DNA from: Amycolatopsis tolypomycina
GTDB taxonomy: Bacteria; Actinomycetota; Actinomycetes; Mycobacteriales; Pseudonocardiaceae
Assembly (NCBI RefSeq): GCF_900105945.1
Contig: NZ_FNSO01000001.1
Coordinates: 62,001 to 126,000 of the forward strand
Direction of reading: 5' to 3'
DNA length: 64,000 bases
Shown: positions 33,823 to 42,407 of the stretch, one piece after another
Numbering within the stretch: the stretch's first letter is position 1
Layout of the letters: each line of letters opens with the position of its first letter
The notes under the pieces: model-generated
Told to the model about the DNA's origin: nothing
What the model saw: only the letters and a program-made list of their open reading frames with translations
The model's database searches: none
Made by a program: the position numbers and the translations under genes

Positions 33823-34764
33823 TCAGCCGGCCAGTTCGCGGGTTTTCGGCCGGTAGCCCAGCCGTCCCCGGGTCGCGACGAGCAGCACCAGCGCCACCGC
33901 CGTCGAGGCGAGCAGGAACGCGTGCGTCGTGTCACGGACCGTCAGCGACGGGAACATCTCCGCCCAGGCGATGGAGAAGAAGTTGTTGACGCTGACGTGC
34001 AGCAACATCGCCAGCGGCAGGCTCTGGCCGGTGCGGTTGAACACCCAGGTCATGATGATGCTGAAGGTGACGCAGGTGGCGACGAACTCGAGCACCGTCA
34101 GCCAGGTGACGTCCGGCCAGCCACCCCACTCGCTGAAGAACAGCGGCAGGTGCCACACGCCCCAGAGCGGGCCGAGGATCAGCGTGCCGCCGAGCGGCCC
34201 GTAGCGCTGCTGGAGGCGGGGGAGGGCGAAGTCCCGCCAGCCGGGTTCTTCCGCGAGCCCGGTCGTGACCATCTGCAGCACCAGGCCCGGCAGGTAGGCC
34301 ACCAGCGTCGCCACGGCCGGGACGACCGGGTTCTGCTCGGACAGCGCCATCGTGGTGAGGGTGAGCAGGGCGGGCACGCTGAGCACGACGCCGACGTACC
34401 AGAGCCAGCTGACCCGCCACCTGAACAGCCGCCCGGCCCAGCGGCGCAGGCCGGTGCGCCCGTCGGCGATCGCGGTGACCAGGAACGCGGCGCCGATCGG
34501 GCCGAGGTAGGCGCCCGGCAGGACGCCGGCGAACTGCGCGGTGCCGAGCAGTTCGGGGAACCGGAAGTGCAGGACGCCCAGTCCGTTCTCCGAGAGGATG
34601 TACGGCGTCCACGCCACCCAGCTCAGCAGGTTGGCCAGGAGGAAGAAGCACGTCAGCGGGCGTCTGCGGATGCTGTCCCGCAGCCCGCCCCCGCCGCCGG
34701 TCCGTTCTTCGATGTCCACTCGGGTCGCCACCGCACTGCCCTTCGCCGAAGCTGCTTTTCCCAT
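33823..34764 (-). CDS. CPBP-family intramembrane metalloprotease
   Basis: A 313-residue membrane protein of the CPBP (Abi/Rce1-like) family. About seven or eight hydrophobic helices are seen. Motif 1 is LAEEPGWRDFALPRLQ (EExxxR), motif 2 is GPLWGVWHLPLFF (catalytic His), and motif 3 is LLHVSVNNFF (His and Asn). Members cleave peptides or act in self-immunity and membrane stress. The N-terminal start is uncertain: ATG 34764 lies in the middle of a perfect 20-bp palindrome and has no ribosome site, whereas GTG 34731 has AAGGG at the right spacing. It replaces the cyclopropane synthase found here in mycobacteria. Confidence 0.82.
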   Translation of the reverse strand: MGKAASAKGSAVATRVDIEERTGGGGGLRDSIRRRPLTCFFLLANLLSWVAWTPYILSENGLGVLHFRFPELLGTAQFAGVLPGAYLGPIGAAFLVTAIADGRTGLRRWAGRLFRWRVSWLWYVGVVLSVPALLTLTTMALSEQNPVVPAVATLVAYLPGLVLQMVTTGLAEEPGWRDFALPRLQQRYGPLGGTLILGPLWGVWHLPLFFSEWGGWPDVTWLTVLEFVATCVTFSIIMTWVFNRTGQSLPLAMLLHVSVNNFFSIAWAEMFPSLTVRDTTHAFLLASTAVALVLLVATRGRLGYRPKTRELAG

Positions 34765-34773
34765 GGGAAAAGC
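34754..34773. promoter_or_regulatory. 20-bp perfect palindrome at CPBP start
   Basis: GCTTTTCCCATGGGAAAAGC is a perfect palindrome centred on the putative ATG start (34762-34764) of the CPBP gene. If translation starts at GTG 34731 it sits just upstream and would be an operator; if ATG is used the start codon would be inside a hairpin. Confidence 0.55.
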
Positions 34774-34882
34774 ACACCAGCCGGCGGCGGTCGGGTCATT
34801 CCCGCGCGCACCCGAAACGGGGTAGTGCAGGCGCTACCGGCGGACGCCGCACTCACCGGCCGAGCCCGGCTCAAGTCTCAAG

Positions 34883-35085
34883 CGCCCCAATGTGGCATTG
34901 GGTGCGTTGGGTGCACCGAATGTGGCGTTGGGTGCGCTGGACGCACCGAATGTGGCGTTGGGTGCGCTGGACGCACCGAATGTGGCGTTGGGTGCGCTGG
35001 ACGCACCGAATGTGGCGTTCGGTGCGCTGGACGCACCGAATGTGGCGTTCGGTGCGCTGGACGCACCCAACGCCACATTGGGGCG
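34883..35085. repeat. R30 palindromic repeat module, copy B (six units)
   Basis: Six 30-bp direct units begin at 34889, 34919, 34949, 34979, 35009 and 35039, each starting AATGTGGC. They are closed at 35069-35085 by the inverted half-unit AACGCCACATTGGGGCG. The left outer arm is CGCCCCAATGTGGC at 34883. There are no unique spacers, so this is not CRISPR. Because 30 is a multiple of three, the array is open in several frames, which creates false ORFs. It lies 14 bp downstream of the serB1-like gene (minus strand). The rest of 34774-35099 holds nothing recognisable apart from the probable CPBP promoter. Confidence 0.9.
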
Positions 35086-35099
35086 TGTTCGGCCCGGGC

Positions 35100-35987
35100 T
35101 CAGCGGCGGCGGTAGGCCATCCCGGCCGCCACGGCGCCGGCCAGTGCCCCGGCGCCCAGCACCGACGGCACGCCGATCTTCGCCGCCTTGCGGCCCGTGC
35201 GGAAGTCGCGGATCTCCCAGCCGCGGGCCCGGGCCACGTCCCGGAGGCCGCCGTCCGGGTTCACCGCCACCGCCGTGCCGACCACCGACAGCATCGGGAT
35301 GTCGTTCGCCGAGTCCGAGTACGCCGTGCAGCGCTTGAGGTTCAGGCCCTCGCGGGAGGCCAGCGCCCGCACCGCGTGTGCCTTCGCCCGGCCGTGCAGC
35401 AGGTCGCCCACCAGGCGGCCCGTGTACACGCCGTCCCGGGTTTCGGCCACCGTGCCCAGGGCACCCGTGAGACCGAGCCGCCGCGAAATGATCGCCGCCA
35501 GCTCGATCGGCGTGGCCGTCACCAGCCAGACCCGCTGGCCCGCGTCCAGGTGCATCTGGGCGAGCGCGCGCGTGCCGGACCAGATCTTGTCCGCCATCAG
35601 CTCGTCGTAGATCTCTTCGCTGATCGACGTCAGCTCCGCCACCGTGCGGCCGGCCACAAAGGACAGTGCGCGCTCGCGGTGGGTCTTGATGTCCTCTTTG
35701 TTCTCGCGGCCACCGAGCCGGAACTTGATCTGGCCCCACACGAAGCCCGCCAGGTCGGACGACGTGAAGAACTTGCGCGCCGCCAGGCCGCGGGCGAAGT
35801 AGAAGATCGACGCGCCCATCATCATCGTGTTGTCGACGTCGAAGAAGGCGGCCGCGGTCAGGTCCGGGGGCGCGGGCGGGGCCGGCGGTTCGGACAGGGC
35901 GTGCGCGGCCTCGGCCGACGCCTCGCCCGCCAGCTCGGCGAGCCGTTCGAGCTCCTGACTCTTGTCCTTGCCACGCCAAGCTGACAC
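35100..35987 (-). CDS. serB: HAD-IB hydrolase, SerB1-like phosphatase
   Basis: A 295-residue HAD-IB phosphatase equivalent to Rv0505c (SerB1). Motif I is [20 protein letters not shown], motif II is [10 protein letters not shown], and motif III/IV is [16 protein letters not shown]-terminal hydrophobic segment ([20 protein letters not shown]) may tether it to the membrane. It is predicted to be a phosphoserine or related phosphatase, but the insert of about 100 residues between motifs I and II and the C-terminal tail differ from classical SerB. GTG 35987 is chosen because a GGAGG lies 8 nt upstream. The DUF5667 gene lies 74 bp upstream on the same strand; an R30 array follows. Confidence 0.85.
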   Translation of the reverse strand: MSAWRGKDKSQELERLAELAGEASAEAAHALSEPPAPPAPPDLTAAAFFDVDNTMMMGASIFYFARGLAARKFFTSSDLAGFVWGQIKFRLGGRENKEDIKTHRERALSFVAGRTVAELTSISEEIYDELMADKIWSGTRALAQMHLDAGQRVWLVTATPIELAAIISRRLGLTGALGTVAETRDGVYTGRLVGDLLHGRAKAHAVRALASREGLNLKRCTAYSDSANDIPMLSVVGTAVAVNPDGGLRDVARARGWEIRDFRTGRKAAKIGVPSVLGAGALAGAVAAGMAYRRR

Positions 35988-36061
35988 GTACACCGCCTCC
36001 ACGTCTCCTTCGCACAGCGTAGCGAGCCGCCCACCGTGTCGTCGCAGGTGTGGGCCGGACC

Positions 36062-37132
36062 TCAGCCGATGACGATCGGCGGCAGGCCCGGCAGCAGGGG
36101 CGGGACCGAGATCAGCGGCGGCTGGGACGTCGTCGTGGTCGGCGACGGCGGCCGGGACGACGTCGCCGGCCCGCCATACACCGGGGGTGGCGTCACCCCG
36201 CCGGTCGGTGCCGGGATGCCCGGGGTCGCCGCGGCGTCCGACGGCGGCAGCTGCGTGCCCGTCGCCGTCGGGGACGTGCCCTCCGCCGACGAGGGCGAGA
36301 CCGGCGCCGTCGTCGGCTGGCCGCCTGCGGCCGGGGCGGGCCGCTGCGTGCACGCGCCGGTCGCCGGGAGCGGGCCCAGCTCGTCGGACGCGCCCGTGGT
36401 GATCTGGTAGCAGTTCATCCGCGCCACCAGCCCGGTCGTGCGCTCCTGGACCTTGCCCAGCAGGTCACGGACGTCGCCGAACACCGGCGCCGCGTCGGCC
36501 GGGAGCGGCTGCGCGGTCAGCCGCGCCGCCTGGTTGCGCGCCCACAGCCGCAGGTCCGACAGCGCCTGCGTGCCGCCGCCGTCGCTGGTCGCGACGGCGG
36601 ACAGCTGGGCGACGCCGGCCTGCAGGTCGGCGGCGAAGTCGTCGTACGCCGTCCGGTAGTCGGCCTCGCTCCCGCCTTCGGCGGCCAGTTCGCCCAGCTC
36701 GGTGATCCGGTTGGTGGCGAACTCGAGGTGCTTGTGCGCCTTCTCCTGCTCGCCGAACGTCAGGCCCAGCGCCGTCGACTCGCCGGCTCGTTTGACGCCG
36801 TACAGCGGGTCACCGGGCAACGCGCTGCGCGAGAGCACCAGCGTCAGCCCCGACAGCACCAGGAAGAGGAACAGCGCGGCGGCCACCAGGTCGGCGGTCC
36901 GCGGCCGCCACCTCCGACGTGGGGTGGTGGCCGCCGCCGTCTCCAGGCGGCCCGCGATCTCCGCGCGGATCCGCTGCCGGGTCTCCAGGTCCGGGGCACC
37001 GGCCGCGCCGAGGTCGCGCAGGGCGCCGACGAGGGCGAGCTCGTCGGCGAACTCGTCGTCCCGGCGTACCGGCGACGGCTCCAGGGCACGCGCGAACCGC
37101 TCGATCTCGGCTCGCTCACGCGCAAACCTCAC
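36062..37132 (-). CDS. rsbN: DUF5667 protein, probable RsbN-type anti-sigma factor
   Basis: A 356-residue protein with a cytosolic N terminus (about 1-78; [20 protein letters not shown]), one transmembrane helix (about 81-101, [20 protein letters not shown]) and an extracytoplasmic DUF5667 domain rich in helices ([38 protein letters not shown]) followed by a Pro/Thr-rich tail. It lies directly downstream of the BldN-like sigma gene on the same strand. In Streptomyces the RsbN anti-sigma factor has the same position and topology and holds BldN inactive. GTG 37132 has a GGAGAG upstream. The assignment rests on context and topology. Confidence 0.75.
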   Translation of the reverse strand: MRFARERAEIERFARALEPSPVRRDDEFADELALVGALRDLGAAGAPDLETRQRIRAEIAGRLETAAATTPRRRWRPRTADLVAAALFLFLVLSGLTLVLSRSALPGDPLYGVKRAGESTALGLTFGEQEKAHKHLEFATNRITELGELAAEGGSEADYRTAYDDFAADLQAGVAQLSAVATSDGGGTQALSDLRLWARNQAARLTAQPLPADAAPVFGDVRDLLGKVQERTTGLVARMNCYQITTGASDELGPLPATGACTQRPAPAAGGQPTTAPVSPSSAEGTSPTATGTQLPPSDAAATPGIPAPTGGVTPPPVYGGPATSSRPPSPTTTTSQPPLISVPPLLPGLPPIVIG

Positions 37133-37247
37133 GGCGCTGCTCTCTCCATCCGGGCCTCGGCCGGCCTGACACCGGTCCATGTGGGGTAACGATCCGGAGG
37201 CCGCCAGGGTTACCGGTTTCGGTCGACGAACGGAAAAGTTCGCGGGT

Positions 37248-37940
37248 TCAGCGCAATCCGGTGGGCAGAAGTTGTGCCAATCGGCGTACCGCGCGGTGCT
37301 GGAGCGCCTTGATGGCGCCTTCGTTGCGGTTCATGATCTCGGCCGTCTCGGCCACCGACAGGCCCTGCAGGAACCGCAGGACGATGCATTCCCGCTGGTC
37401 GTCGCCCAGTTCCGCGACGCAGCGCAGGAGCTCCGCGCGGGTGGCGCGGCTGATCGCCTCCTGCTCGGGGCCGGCCTGGGCGGCCGCGCCGACGCTGAAC
37501 GGCGCCGAACCGGGCTCGGTGACCTCGTCGGTGACCACCTCGAGCTTGAACCGGCTCGACTTCACGTGGTCGAGCACGAGGTTGCGGGCGATGGTGACGA
37601 ACCAGGCCCCGACGTCACGGCCCTGGTAGCTCACCGACGTGATGCGGCGCAGCGCGCGCAGGAACGTCTCGCTGGTGACGTCCTCGGCGAGGTCGCGGTC
37701 GCCGAGGCGGAACAGCACGTACCGGTAGACGACGTCGACGTAGCGGTCGTAGAGCCGGCCGAACGCGGACGAGTCGCCGTCCTGCGCGGCCCGCACCAGG
37801 TCCCAGGCCTCGGCCTTCGCCGCCTCGGCGCGCTCGTCGTCGGCCGCCTGCCTGCTCAGCGGCACAGCGGACGTCCGGCCGAAGACGCGCTCGGCGAACA
37901 TGAAGACGGGCCCACGGCTCACGGCGGTCGGCACGGTCAT
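37248..37940 (-). CDS. bldN: BldN-like ECF sigma factor
   Basis: A 230-residue ECF sigma factor. Region 2 is DSSAFGRLYDRYVDVVYRYV with DLAEDVTSETFLRALRRI; region 4 is DDQRECIVLRFLQGLSVAET and EIMNRNEGAIKALQHRAVRR. The sequence resembles Streptomyces BldN/AdsA. As there, an extra N-terminal segment of about 50 residues precedes region 2; BldN in S. coelicolor is made as a proprotein and processed at such an extension. It is followed by the probable rsbN gene and is divergent from the acyl-CoA synthetase. In Streptomyces bldN lies close to rex-hem genes too, which supports orthology. Confidence 0.82.
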   Translation of the reverse strand: MTVPTAVSRGPVFMFAERVFGRTSAVPLSRQAADDERAEAAKAEAWDLVRAAQDGDSSAFGRLYDRYVDVVYRYVLFRLGDRDLAEDVTSETFLRALRRITSVSYQGRDVGAWFVTIARNLVLDHVKSSRFKLEVVTDEVTEPGSAPFSVGAAAQAGPEQEAISRATRAELLRCVAELGDDQRECIVLRFLQGLSVAETAEIMNRNEGAIKALQHRAVRRLAQLLPTGLR

Positions 37941-38254
37941 CGGGCGGCACCTCCGGCGGTGGCTTCGACCCAGCGGGCCTGGGAACCCCCGGAATCCGGA
38001 CGAGCAGGGGCCGGCCGGCTCGCATGCCCCACGACCTCGTGGGCAGGCAAGTTCCTCACGGCGACTCCCTCTCTCCGGTCGCTCCGGTGATCATCGACAC
38101 CGGCGCGACGCAGTGCAGCATACGTGTAGTTACCGCTAAGTAGGTAGTGGTTCCGGGGTTGCGCAGACGCGACGCTCGCGGTCAGCACCCATGACGTCGC
38201 TTCAGATGACAGACTTGCAACGGTTCACGCCGAGCGAGGAGAGGTGGTTCGCGG
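37941..38254. other. divergent promoter region, bldN / acyl-CoA synthetase
   Basis: These 314 bp separate the bldN-like gene (minus) and the acyl-CoA synthetase gene (plus). No gene is supported. The centre (about 38110-38155) is A/T-richer than its surroundings and contains TACGTGTAGTTACCGCTAAG, where promoters are likely. I could not assign a specific operator. Confidence 0.5.
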
Positions 38255-39766
38255 GTGAGTGCTCCAGAGGGGACGCAGCCGGGGGTCGGCGGGCTGCTCA
38301 CACGGGCCGCGGCGACGTGGCCGGAGCACCCGGCCGTGCTCGAAACCGGCACCGGACGCGGCCTGACGTACCGCGAGGCCGACGCGGCCGCCCAGGCCCT
38401 GGCCCGCCGGCTGGTGGCCGCCGGCGTCGGCCCCGGCGACCGGGTCGCGCTGCGGCTGCCGACGTCGGTGGACTTCGTGGTCGCCTTCTTCGGCGCGCTG
38501 CGGGCGGGTGCCGTCGTCGTGCCGCTGTCACCGCAGGTGCCCGGGCCCGAGCTCGAGAAGCTGCTCGCCCACAGCGGCGCGAAGGTCGTCGTCCAGCGCG
38601 ACGCCGAGGACGACCTCCCGGACGGCGTGAGCGTTGTCACGTCCGGGGGTGACCCGGACGGAGGAGGCGAGCCCGCCGACGCCGGCCGGTCCGGGGAGGA
38701 CATCGCGGTCATTTCGTACACGTCCGGCACCACCGGGCCGCCGCGCGGGGTGATGCTGTCGCACCGCGCGCTGCTGGCGAACCTGGAGCAGATCAGCGCG
38801 CTCGAAGGCGCCCTCGAGCAGGACGACCGCGTGCTGATCACCATCCCGCTCTTCCACGTCTACGGCCTCGGCCCCGGCCTGCTGCAGGCCACCGCGGTCG
38901 GCGCGACCGCCGTGCTCTCGGAGCGCTTCGAAGCCCAGCGCACGCTGGACGACTGCGCCGAGCACCGCGTCACCTCGATCACCGGCGTCCCGACGATGTA
39001 CGGCGAGTTCGCCGCGTTCGGCGCCGACGAGCTCCGCCGCGGCCTGGCCACCGTGCGGCGGATGACGTCGGGCGCCGCGCCGCTGCACCCGAAGGTGCTC
39101 ACCGCCATCCGCGAGGCCACCGGCCTCGACGTCTACGAGGGCTACGGCCTCACCGAATGCGCGCCGGTGGTGACGTCCACGCTGGTCACCGGCTACCCGA
39201 AGCCGGGCTCGGTCGGGCGGCCGCTGCCCGGGATCGAGCTGCGGCTGGTGGACAGCGACGGCACCGACCAGGCCGTGCCGCTCGACCCGGACGACGTCGA
39301 CGACGTCTTCGAGGCCGAGGGCGAGACCGGGCTGGTGTCGATCCGCGGCGCCAACCTGTTCTCCGGCTACTGGCCCGACGGCGACCACGGGCCGGACGAC
39401 GAGGGCTGGTTCCGCACCGGCGACGTCGGCTACCTCGACACCGACGGCGACCTGCACCTGGTCGACCGGGCCAACGACCTGATCATCGTCAACGGCTTCA
39501 ACGTCTTCCCGCGCGAGGTGGAGGAGGTCATCGGGCAGCTGGCCGAGGTGGCCGAGGCCGCGGTCGTCGGCGTCGTCGACGAGCGCAGCGGCGAGGCGGT
39601 CAAGGCCGTCGTCGTGCCCGCGGCCGGGGCCTCGCTGTCCGAGCAGCAGGTGGTCGACCACTGCGCGGCCCACCTGGCCGGGTACAAGGTGCCGCACCTG
39701 GTCGAGTTCGCCGAGTCGCTGCCGCATTCGGCGACCGGCAAGCTGCGCCGGGTCCGGTTGCGGTAG
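38255..39766 (+). CDS. AMP-dependent acyl-CoA synthetase/ligase
   Basis: A 503-residue ANL-superfamily enzyme that activates a carboxylic acid as acyl-AMP and passes it to CoA. The P-loop-like motif is ISYTSGTTGPPRGVMLSH, then YEGYGLTECAPVVTSTLV and the hinge GWFRTGDVGYLDTDGDLHLV with DRANDLIIVNGFNVFPREVE. The catalytic Lys is in ATGKLRRVRLR at the very C terminus. It resembles long-chain fatty-acid CoA ligases. It is divergent from bldN. The glutaredoxin gene starts 10 bp after its stop, so they may be co-transcribed. Confidence 0.9.
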   Translation: MSAPEGTQPGVGGLLTRAAATWPEHPAVLETGTGRGLTYREADAAAQALARRLVAAGVGPGDRVALRLPTSVDFVVAFFGALRAGAVVVPLSPQVPGPELEKLLAHSGAKVVVQRDAEDDLPDGVSVVTSGGDPDGGGEPADAGRSGEDIAVISYTSGTTGPPRGVMLSHRALLANLEQISALEGALEQDDRVLITIPLFHVYGLGPGLLQATAVGATAVLSERFEAQRTLDDCAEHRVTSITGVPTMYGEFAAFGADELRRGLATVRRMTSGAAPLHPKVLTAIREATGLDVYEGYGLTECAPVVTSTLVTGYPKPGSVGRPLPGIELRLVDSDGTDQAVPLDPDDVDDVFEAEGETGLVSIRGANLFSGYWPDGDHGPDDEGWFRTGDVGYLDTDGDLHLVDRANDLIIVNGFNVFPREVEEVIGQLAEVAEAAVVGVVDERSGEAVKAVVVPAAGASLSEQQVVDHCAAHLAGYKVPHLVEFAESLPHSATGKLRRVRLR

Positions 39767-39776
39767 TACTGACGGC

Positions 39777-40013
39777 ATGGCGCACGAAGTGACGGTGATG
39801 GGCCGGGACGGCTGCCACCTCTGCGAGGTCGCGGAGGCGGAGGTCGCGCGGATCTGCGGCGAGCTCGGCGTCGCCTGGACGGCCGAGGACGTCGACACCG
39901 ACCCGGAGTGGCGGGCGGAGTACGGCGACCGCGTGCCGGTGATCCTGGTCGACGGCGCCGAGCACGGGTACTGGCGCGTCGAGGAGGACAGGCTGCGGCG
40001 CGCGCTGTCCTGA
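39777..40013 (+). CDS. glutaredoxin-like protein
   Basis: A 78-residue thioredoxin-fold protein of the glutaredoxin / DUF836 type, with the redox motif GCHLC at residues 12-16 and the cis-Pro in DRVPVILVDGAEHGYWRV. It corresponds to Rv0508, which lies just upstream of hemA in mycobacteria; here four other genes intervene. It may reduce disulfides or S-mycothiol mixed disulfides in the cytosol. The start ATG 39777 lies 10 bp after the acyl-CoA synthetase. A perfect hairpin module follows. Confidence 0.88.
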   Translation: MAHEVTVMGRDGCHLCEVAEAEVARICGELGVAWTAEDVDTDPEWRAEYGDRVPVILVDGAEHGYWRVEEDRLRRALS

Positions 40014-40030
40014 TCCGGCGCCCGCAATGT

Positions 40031-40079
40031 CATGAAAGGGTCGTTCATGACGTCGGACGCCATGAACGACCCTTTCATG
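40031..40079. repeat. palindromic repeat module, ATGAA/TTCAT family, copy 2
   Basis: A perfect 19-bp inverted repeat: CATGAAAGGGTCGTTCATG at 40031-40049 and its complement at 40061-40079, with an 11-nt loop. The spacing between unit starts (40032 and 40062) is 30 bp as in copy 1, but the second unit is inverted. It starts 18 bp after the glutaredoxin stop and probably works as its terminator. Confidence 0.85.
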
Positions 40080-40167
40080 GCGTTCGGACCGGGCGCCGCG
40101 GCAGCCGTAACACGTCCGTAAGCCGGATCGGGCAGCCGCTTCCCGCGCCCGCTCCGAAGATGGAGGC

Positions 40168-41736
40168 GTGAGCACTCTGCAGGACGCGCCGCCGCGACAG
40201 CTTTCCCTGCCGGTCGCGACGCTGATCGGCCTCCTCGCCCTGGCCGCCGCGCTCGGCGTCGGGCACCTGGTCGCCGGCTTCGTCGGCTACACGGCGTCGC
40301 CGTTCATCGCGGTGGCGAACTACGTCATCGACCACAGCCCGACGGTGCTCGTGAAGTGGGCCGAGCGGACGCTGGGCACCTGGGACAAGCCGGTCCTCAA
40401 GATCGGGCTCGCGGTGGTGCTGGTGCTGTGCGCGCTGCTGGCCGGGCAGCTGTCGCGCCGGACGCCGCGGGCCGGGCAGGTGCTCGTCTTCGTGCTCGGT
40501 GCCGTCGGGGTCGCGGCGGTGTACGTGCGCAGCGACCTGGGCCAGGTCTCCCTGCTCGCGCCGGTCGCCGCCCTGGTCGCCGGCCTGGCCGTGTTCACCT
40601 TCCTCCACCGGAGGGCACTTTTACGTGAAAGTGCCCCCTCGGAGGTTTCGGGGGGAGGCTTGGCGGGGGCGTCGCGGCGGAAGTTCCTGCGGGCCGGGGT
40701 CGGCGTGGCCGCCGGGTCGGGGATCGCGGCCGTCGTCGGCCAGGTGGCCGGGACCAGCACGAACGCCGAGGACTCGCGGGCCGCCGTCGGGCCGCTCGTG
40801 CCCGCGCGCACCGAGCCGCCGCTGCCCGCGGACGCGGACTTCGCGAAGCTCGGGTCGCCGCCGTTCATCACGCCGAACGCGGACTTCTACCGCATCGACA
40901 CCGCGCTGGTCGTGCCGCAACTGCGCGCCGAGGACTGGAGCCTGAAGATCCACGGGATGGTCGACCGCGAGGTGACCTTCTCCTACGCCGACATCCGCAA
41001 CCGGCCGCTGGTCGAGCGCCGGGTGACGCTGGCGTGCGTGTCCAACGAGGTCGGCGGGCCGCTGATCTCGAACGCGGCCTGGCTCGGCGTCGACCTCGCC
41101 GACCTGCTCGACGAAGCAGGGGTGCAGCCGGGTGCGGAGCAGATGTTCGCCACCAGCGTCGACGGCTGGACGTGCGGCACCCCGGCGGCCGTCGCCCTCG
41201 ACCGGACCCGCGGCGCGATGCTGGCGATCGGGATGAACGGCGAACCGCTGCCGGTCGAGCACGGCTTCCCGGCGCGGATCGTCATCCCCGGTCTCTACGG
41301 CTACGTGTCGGCGACGAAGTGGGTCGAGTCGCTGGAGTTCGCGAAGTGGGACGCCCGGCAGGCGTACTGGCTGAGCCGCGGGTGGGCGGAGCAGGCGCCG
41401 ATCAAGACCGAGTCGCGGATCGACACGCCGAGCGGGTTCGCGGGTGTCACCGCGGGCAAGGTCCGGCTGGCCGGCACGGCGTGGGCGCAGCACATCGGGA
41501 TCGCGAAGGTCGAGGTCCGGCTGGACCAGGGGGAGTGGCGGGAGGCCACGCTGTCGGCCGAGGTGAGCAAGGACACCTGGCGGATGTGGTGGATCGAGCT
41601 CGACGTGCCGAAGGGCACGCACCAGGCGTCGGTCCGGGCGACCGACCAGGGCGGCTACACGCAGACGGAGAACCGCGCCGACCCGGCCCCGGACGGCGCC
41701 ACCGGCTGGCACTCGGTGACCCTCGACGCCCGCTGA
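40168..41736 (+). CDS. membrane-anchored molybdopterin-dependent sulfite-oxidase-like enzyme
   Basis: A 522-residue protein. The first 150 residues contain four predicted transmembrane helices. A second, Tat-like segment RRKFLRAGVGVAAGSGIAAV (about 172-191) precedes the sulfite oxidase/YedY-type molybdopterin domain. The molybdenum-ligand Cys is in VTLACVSNEVGGPLISN; GWTCGTPAAVALD and GFPARIVIPGLYGYVSATKW are typical contacts. A C-terminal dimerisation (Mo-co oxidoreductase) domain follows (about 410-522). Catalysis should take place outside the membrane; the substrate may be sulfite or a protein sulfoxide. A copy of the CACGTG palindrome family sits in frame in the linker at codons 149-156. 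The GTG start has GGAGG upstream. Confidence 0.88.
   Translation: MSTLQDAPPRQLSLPVATLIGLLALAAALGVGHLVAGFVGYTASPFIAVANYVIDHSPTVLVKWAERTLGTWDKPVLKIGLAVVLVLCALLAGQLSRRTPRAGQVLVFVLGAVGVAAVYVRSDLGQVSLLAPVAALVAGLAVFTFLHRRALLRESAPSEVSGGGLAGASRRKFLRAGVGVAAGSGIAAVVGQVAGTSTNAEDSRAAVGPLVPARTEPPLPADADFAKLGSPPFITPNADFYRIDTALVVPQLRAEDWSLKIHGMVDREVTFSYADIRNRPLVERRVTLACVSNEVGGPLISNAAWLGVDLADLLDEAGVQPGAEQMFATSVDGWTCGTPAAVALDRTRGAMLAIGMNGEPLPVEHGFPARIVIPGLYGYVSATKWVESLEFAKWDARQAYWLSRGWAEQAPIKTESRIDTPSGFAGVTAGKVRLAGTAWAQHIGIAKVEVRLDQGEWREATLSAEVSKDTWRMWWIELDVPKGTHQASVRATDQGGYTQTENRADPAPDGATGWHSVTLDAR
40613..40636. repeat. CACGTG-family palindrome inside a coding gene (copy 1)
   Basis: A 24-bp near-palindrome with arms GGGCACTTT / AAAGTGCCC and centre TACGTG, one base from the intergenic form. 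It lies in the linker between the membrane and catalytic domains of the oxidoreductase and is read in frame as A-L-L-R-E-S-A. The same palindrome is intergenic after regX3. Confidence 0.8.
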
Positions 41737-41798
41737 GCCCGTCGCCCGATGTGGTGAGTGCGGATGAGGCGGGCGAAAACCCCGGCGAAGATCACCGG

Positions 41799-42407
41799 AT
41801 GAGCCCTTTCCGCCGGGTGGTCCCGCTGGCCGCGTCCCTGGCGCTGCTGGCCGGGTGCGACAACGGCATCCACGCCGGCGACGCGACCACCGGACCGGGT
41901 GCGACCTCCGTCACGCCGCCCGCCCCGGTGACCACCACCGCGCCCGTCGCCGGCCCGGGCGTCTTCGGGCCCGGCTGTGGCCAGCTTCGCGGCCGCTTGG
42001 CGGCCATGGCGGACCTGCCCGTCGTCCGCGCGGCGGCGGCGAGTGCCGTGCTCGGCGAGTGGGTCGAGGCGGTCGAAGCGGCCCACGCCGCCGACCCGCT
42101 CGACGGTGCGCGGGCCCTCACCGTCTTCGCGCCGGTGGACGCGGCCTTCGCGGCGGCCGGGCCGTCCGCCCGGCGGGTGTCCGTGCTCGACTACCACGTG
42201 CTCGACCAGCGCCTCGACGCCGCGGGCCTGCAGCGCGCGGGCGGCGCGCGAACCCGCGACGGCGGTGGCGGGCCGCTCGCGTTCGACGGCTCCGGCGAGC
42301 GCCTTGCCGTCAACGGCGTGCCGGTCCTCTGCGGCAACATCCCGACGAAGAACGCGACCCTGTTCGTGATCGGGCAGGTCCTCACGCCGGGCACCATCCC
42401 CGGCTGA
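41799..42407 (+). CDS. fasciclin-domain lipoprotein
   Basis: A 202-residue lipoprotein: signal peptide MSPFRRVVPLAASLALLAG with lipobox Cys near 20. After a Thr/Pro-rich linker, one fasciclin (FAS1) domain covers about 60-200: the H1-like motif ALTVFAPVDAAFAAAG, the central YHVLDQRLDA, and the H2-like end NATLFVIGQVLTPG. It is extracytoplasmic. Fasciclin lipoproteins are often found next to sulfite-oxidase-like molybdoenzymes in actinobacteria, as here (62 bp apart). The ATG start fits the signal peptide. Two Cys in GPGCGQL and VLCGNIP may form a disulfide. Confidence 0.85.
   Translation: MSPFRRVVPLAASLALLAGCDNGIHAGDATTGPGATSVTPPAPVTTTAPVAGPGVFGPGCGQLRGRLAAMADLPVVRAAAASAVLGEWVEAVEAAHAADPLDGARALTVFAPVDAAFAAAGPSARRVSVLDYHVLDQRLDAAGLQRAGGARTRDGGGGPLAFDGSGERLAVNGVPVLCGNIPTKNATLFVIGQVLTPGTIPG

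Noticed and set aside
34889..35085. CRISPR-like array of 30-bp repeats
   Set aside because: The 30-bp units follow each other with no unique spacers, no leader and no cas genes nearby; they are tandem R30 units closed by an inverted copy.
34892..35338. Coding sequence of repeated N-V-A-L-G-A-L-D-A-P units
   Set aside because: The open frames come from the tandem 30-bp repeat (divisible by three) and continue into the serB1 gene antisense; no ribosome site or family.
37184..37214. GGTAAC/GTTACC inverted repeat between the sigma factor and DUF5667 genes
   Set aside because: Arms of only 6 bp across an 18-nt loop; too weak to call an operator or terminator.
38129..38150. BldD-type operator upstream of bldN (GTTAC...AAGTAG)
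   Set aside because: Half-sites do not match in sequence and spacing well enough to claim, although BldD control would be expected from Streptomyces.
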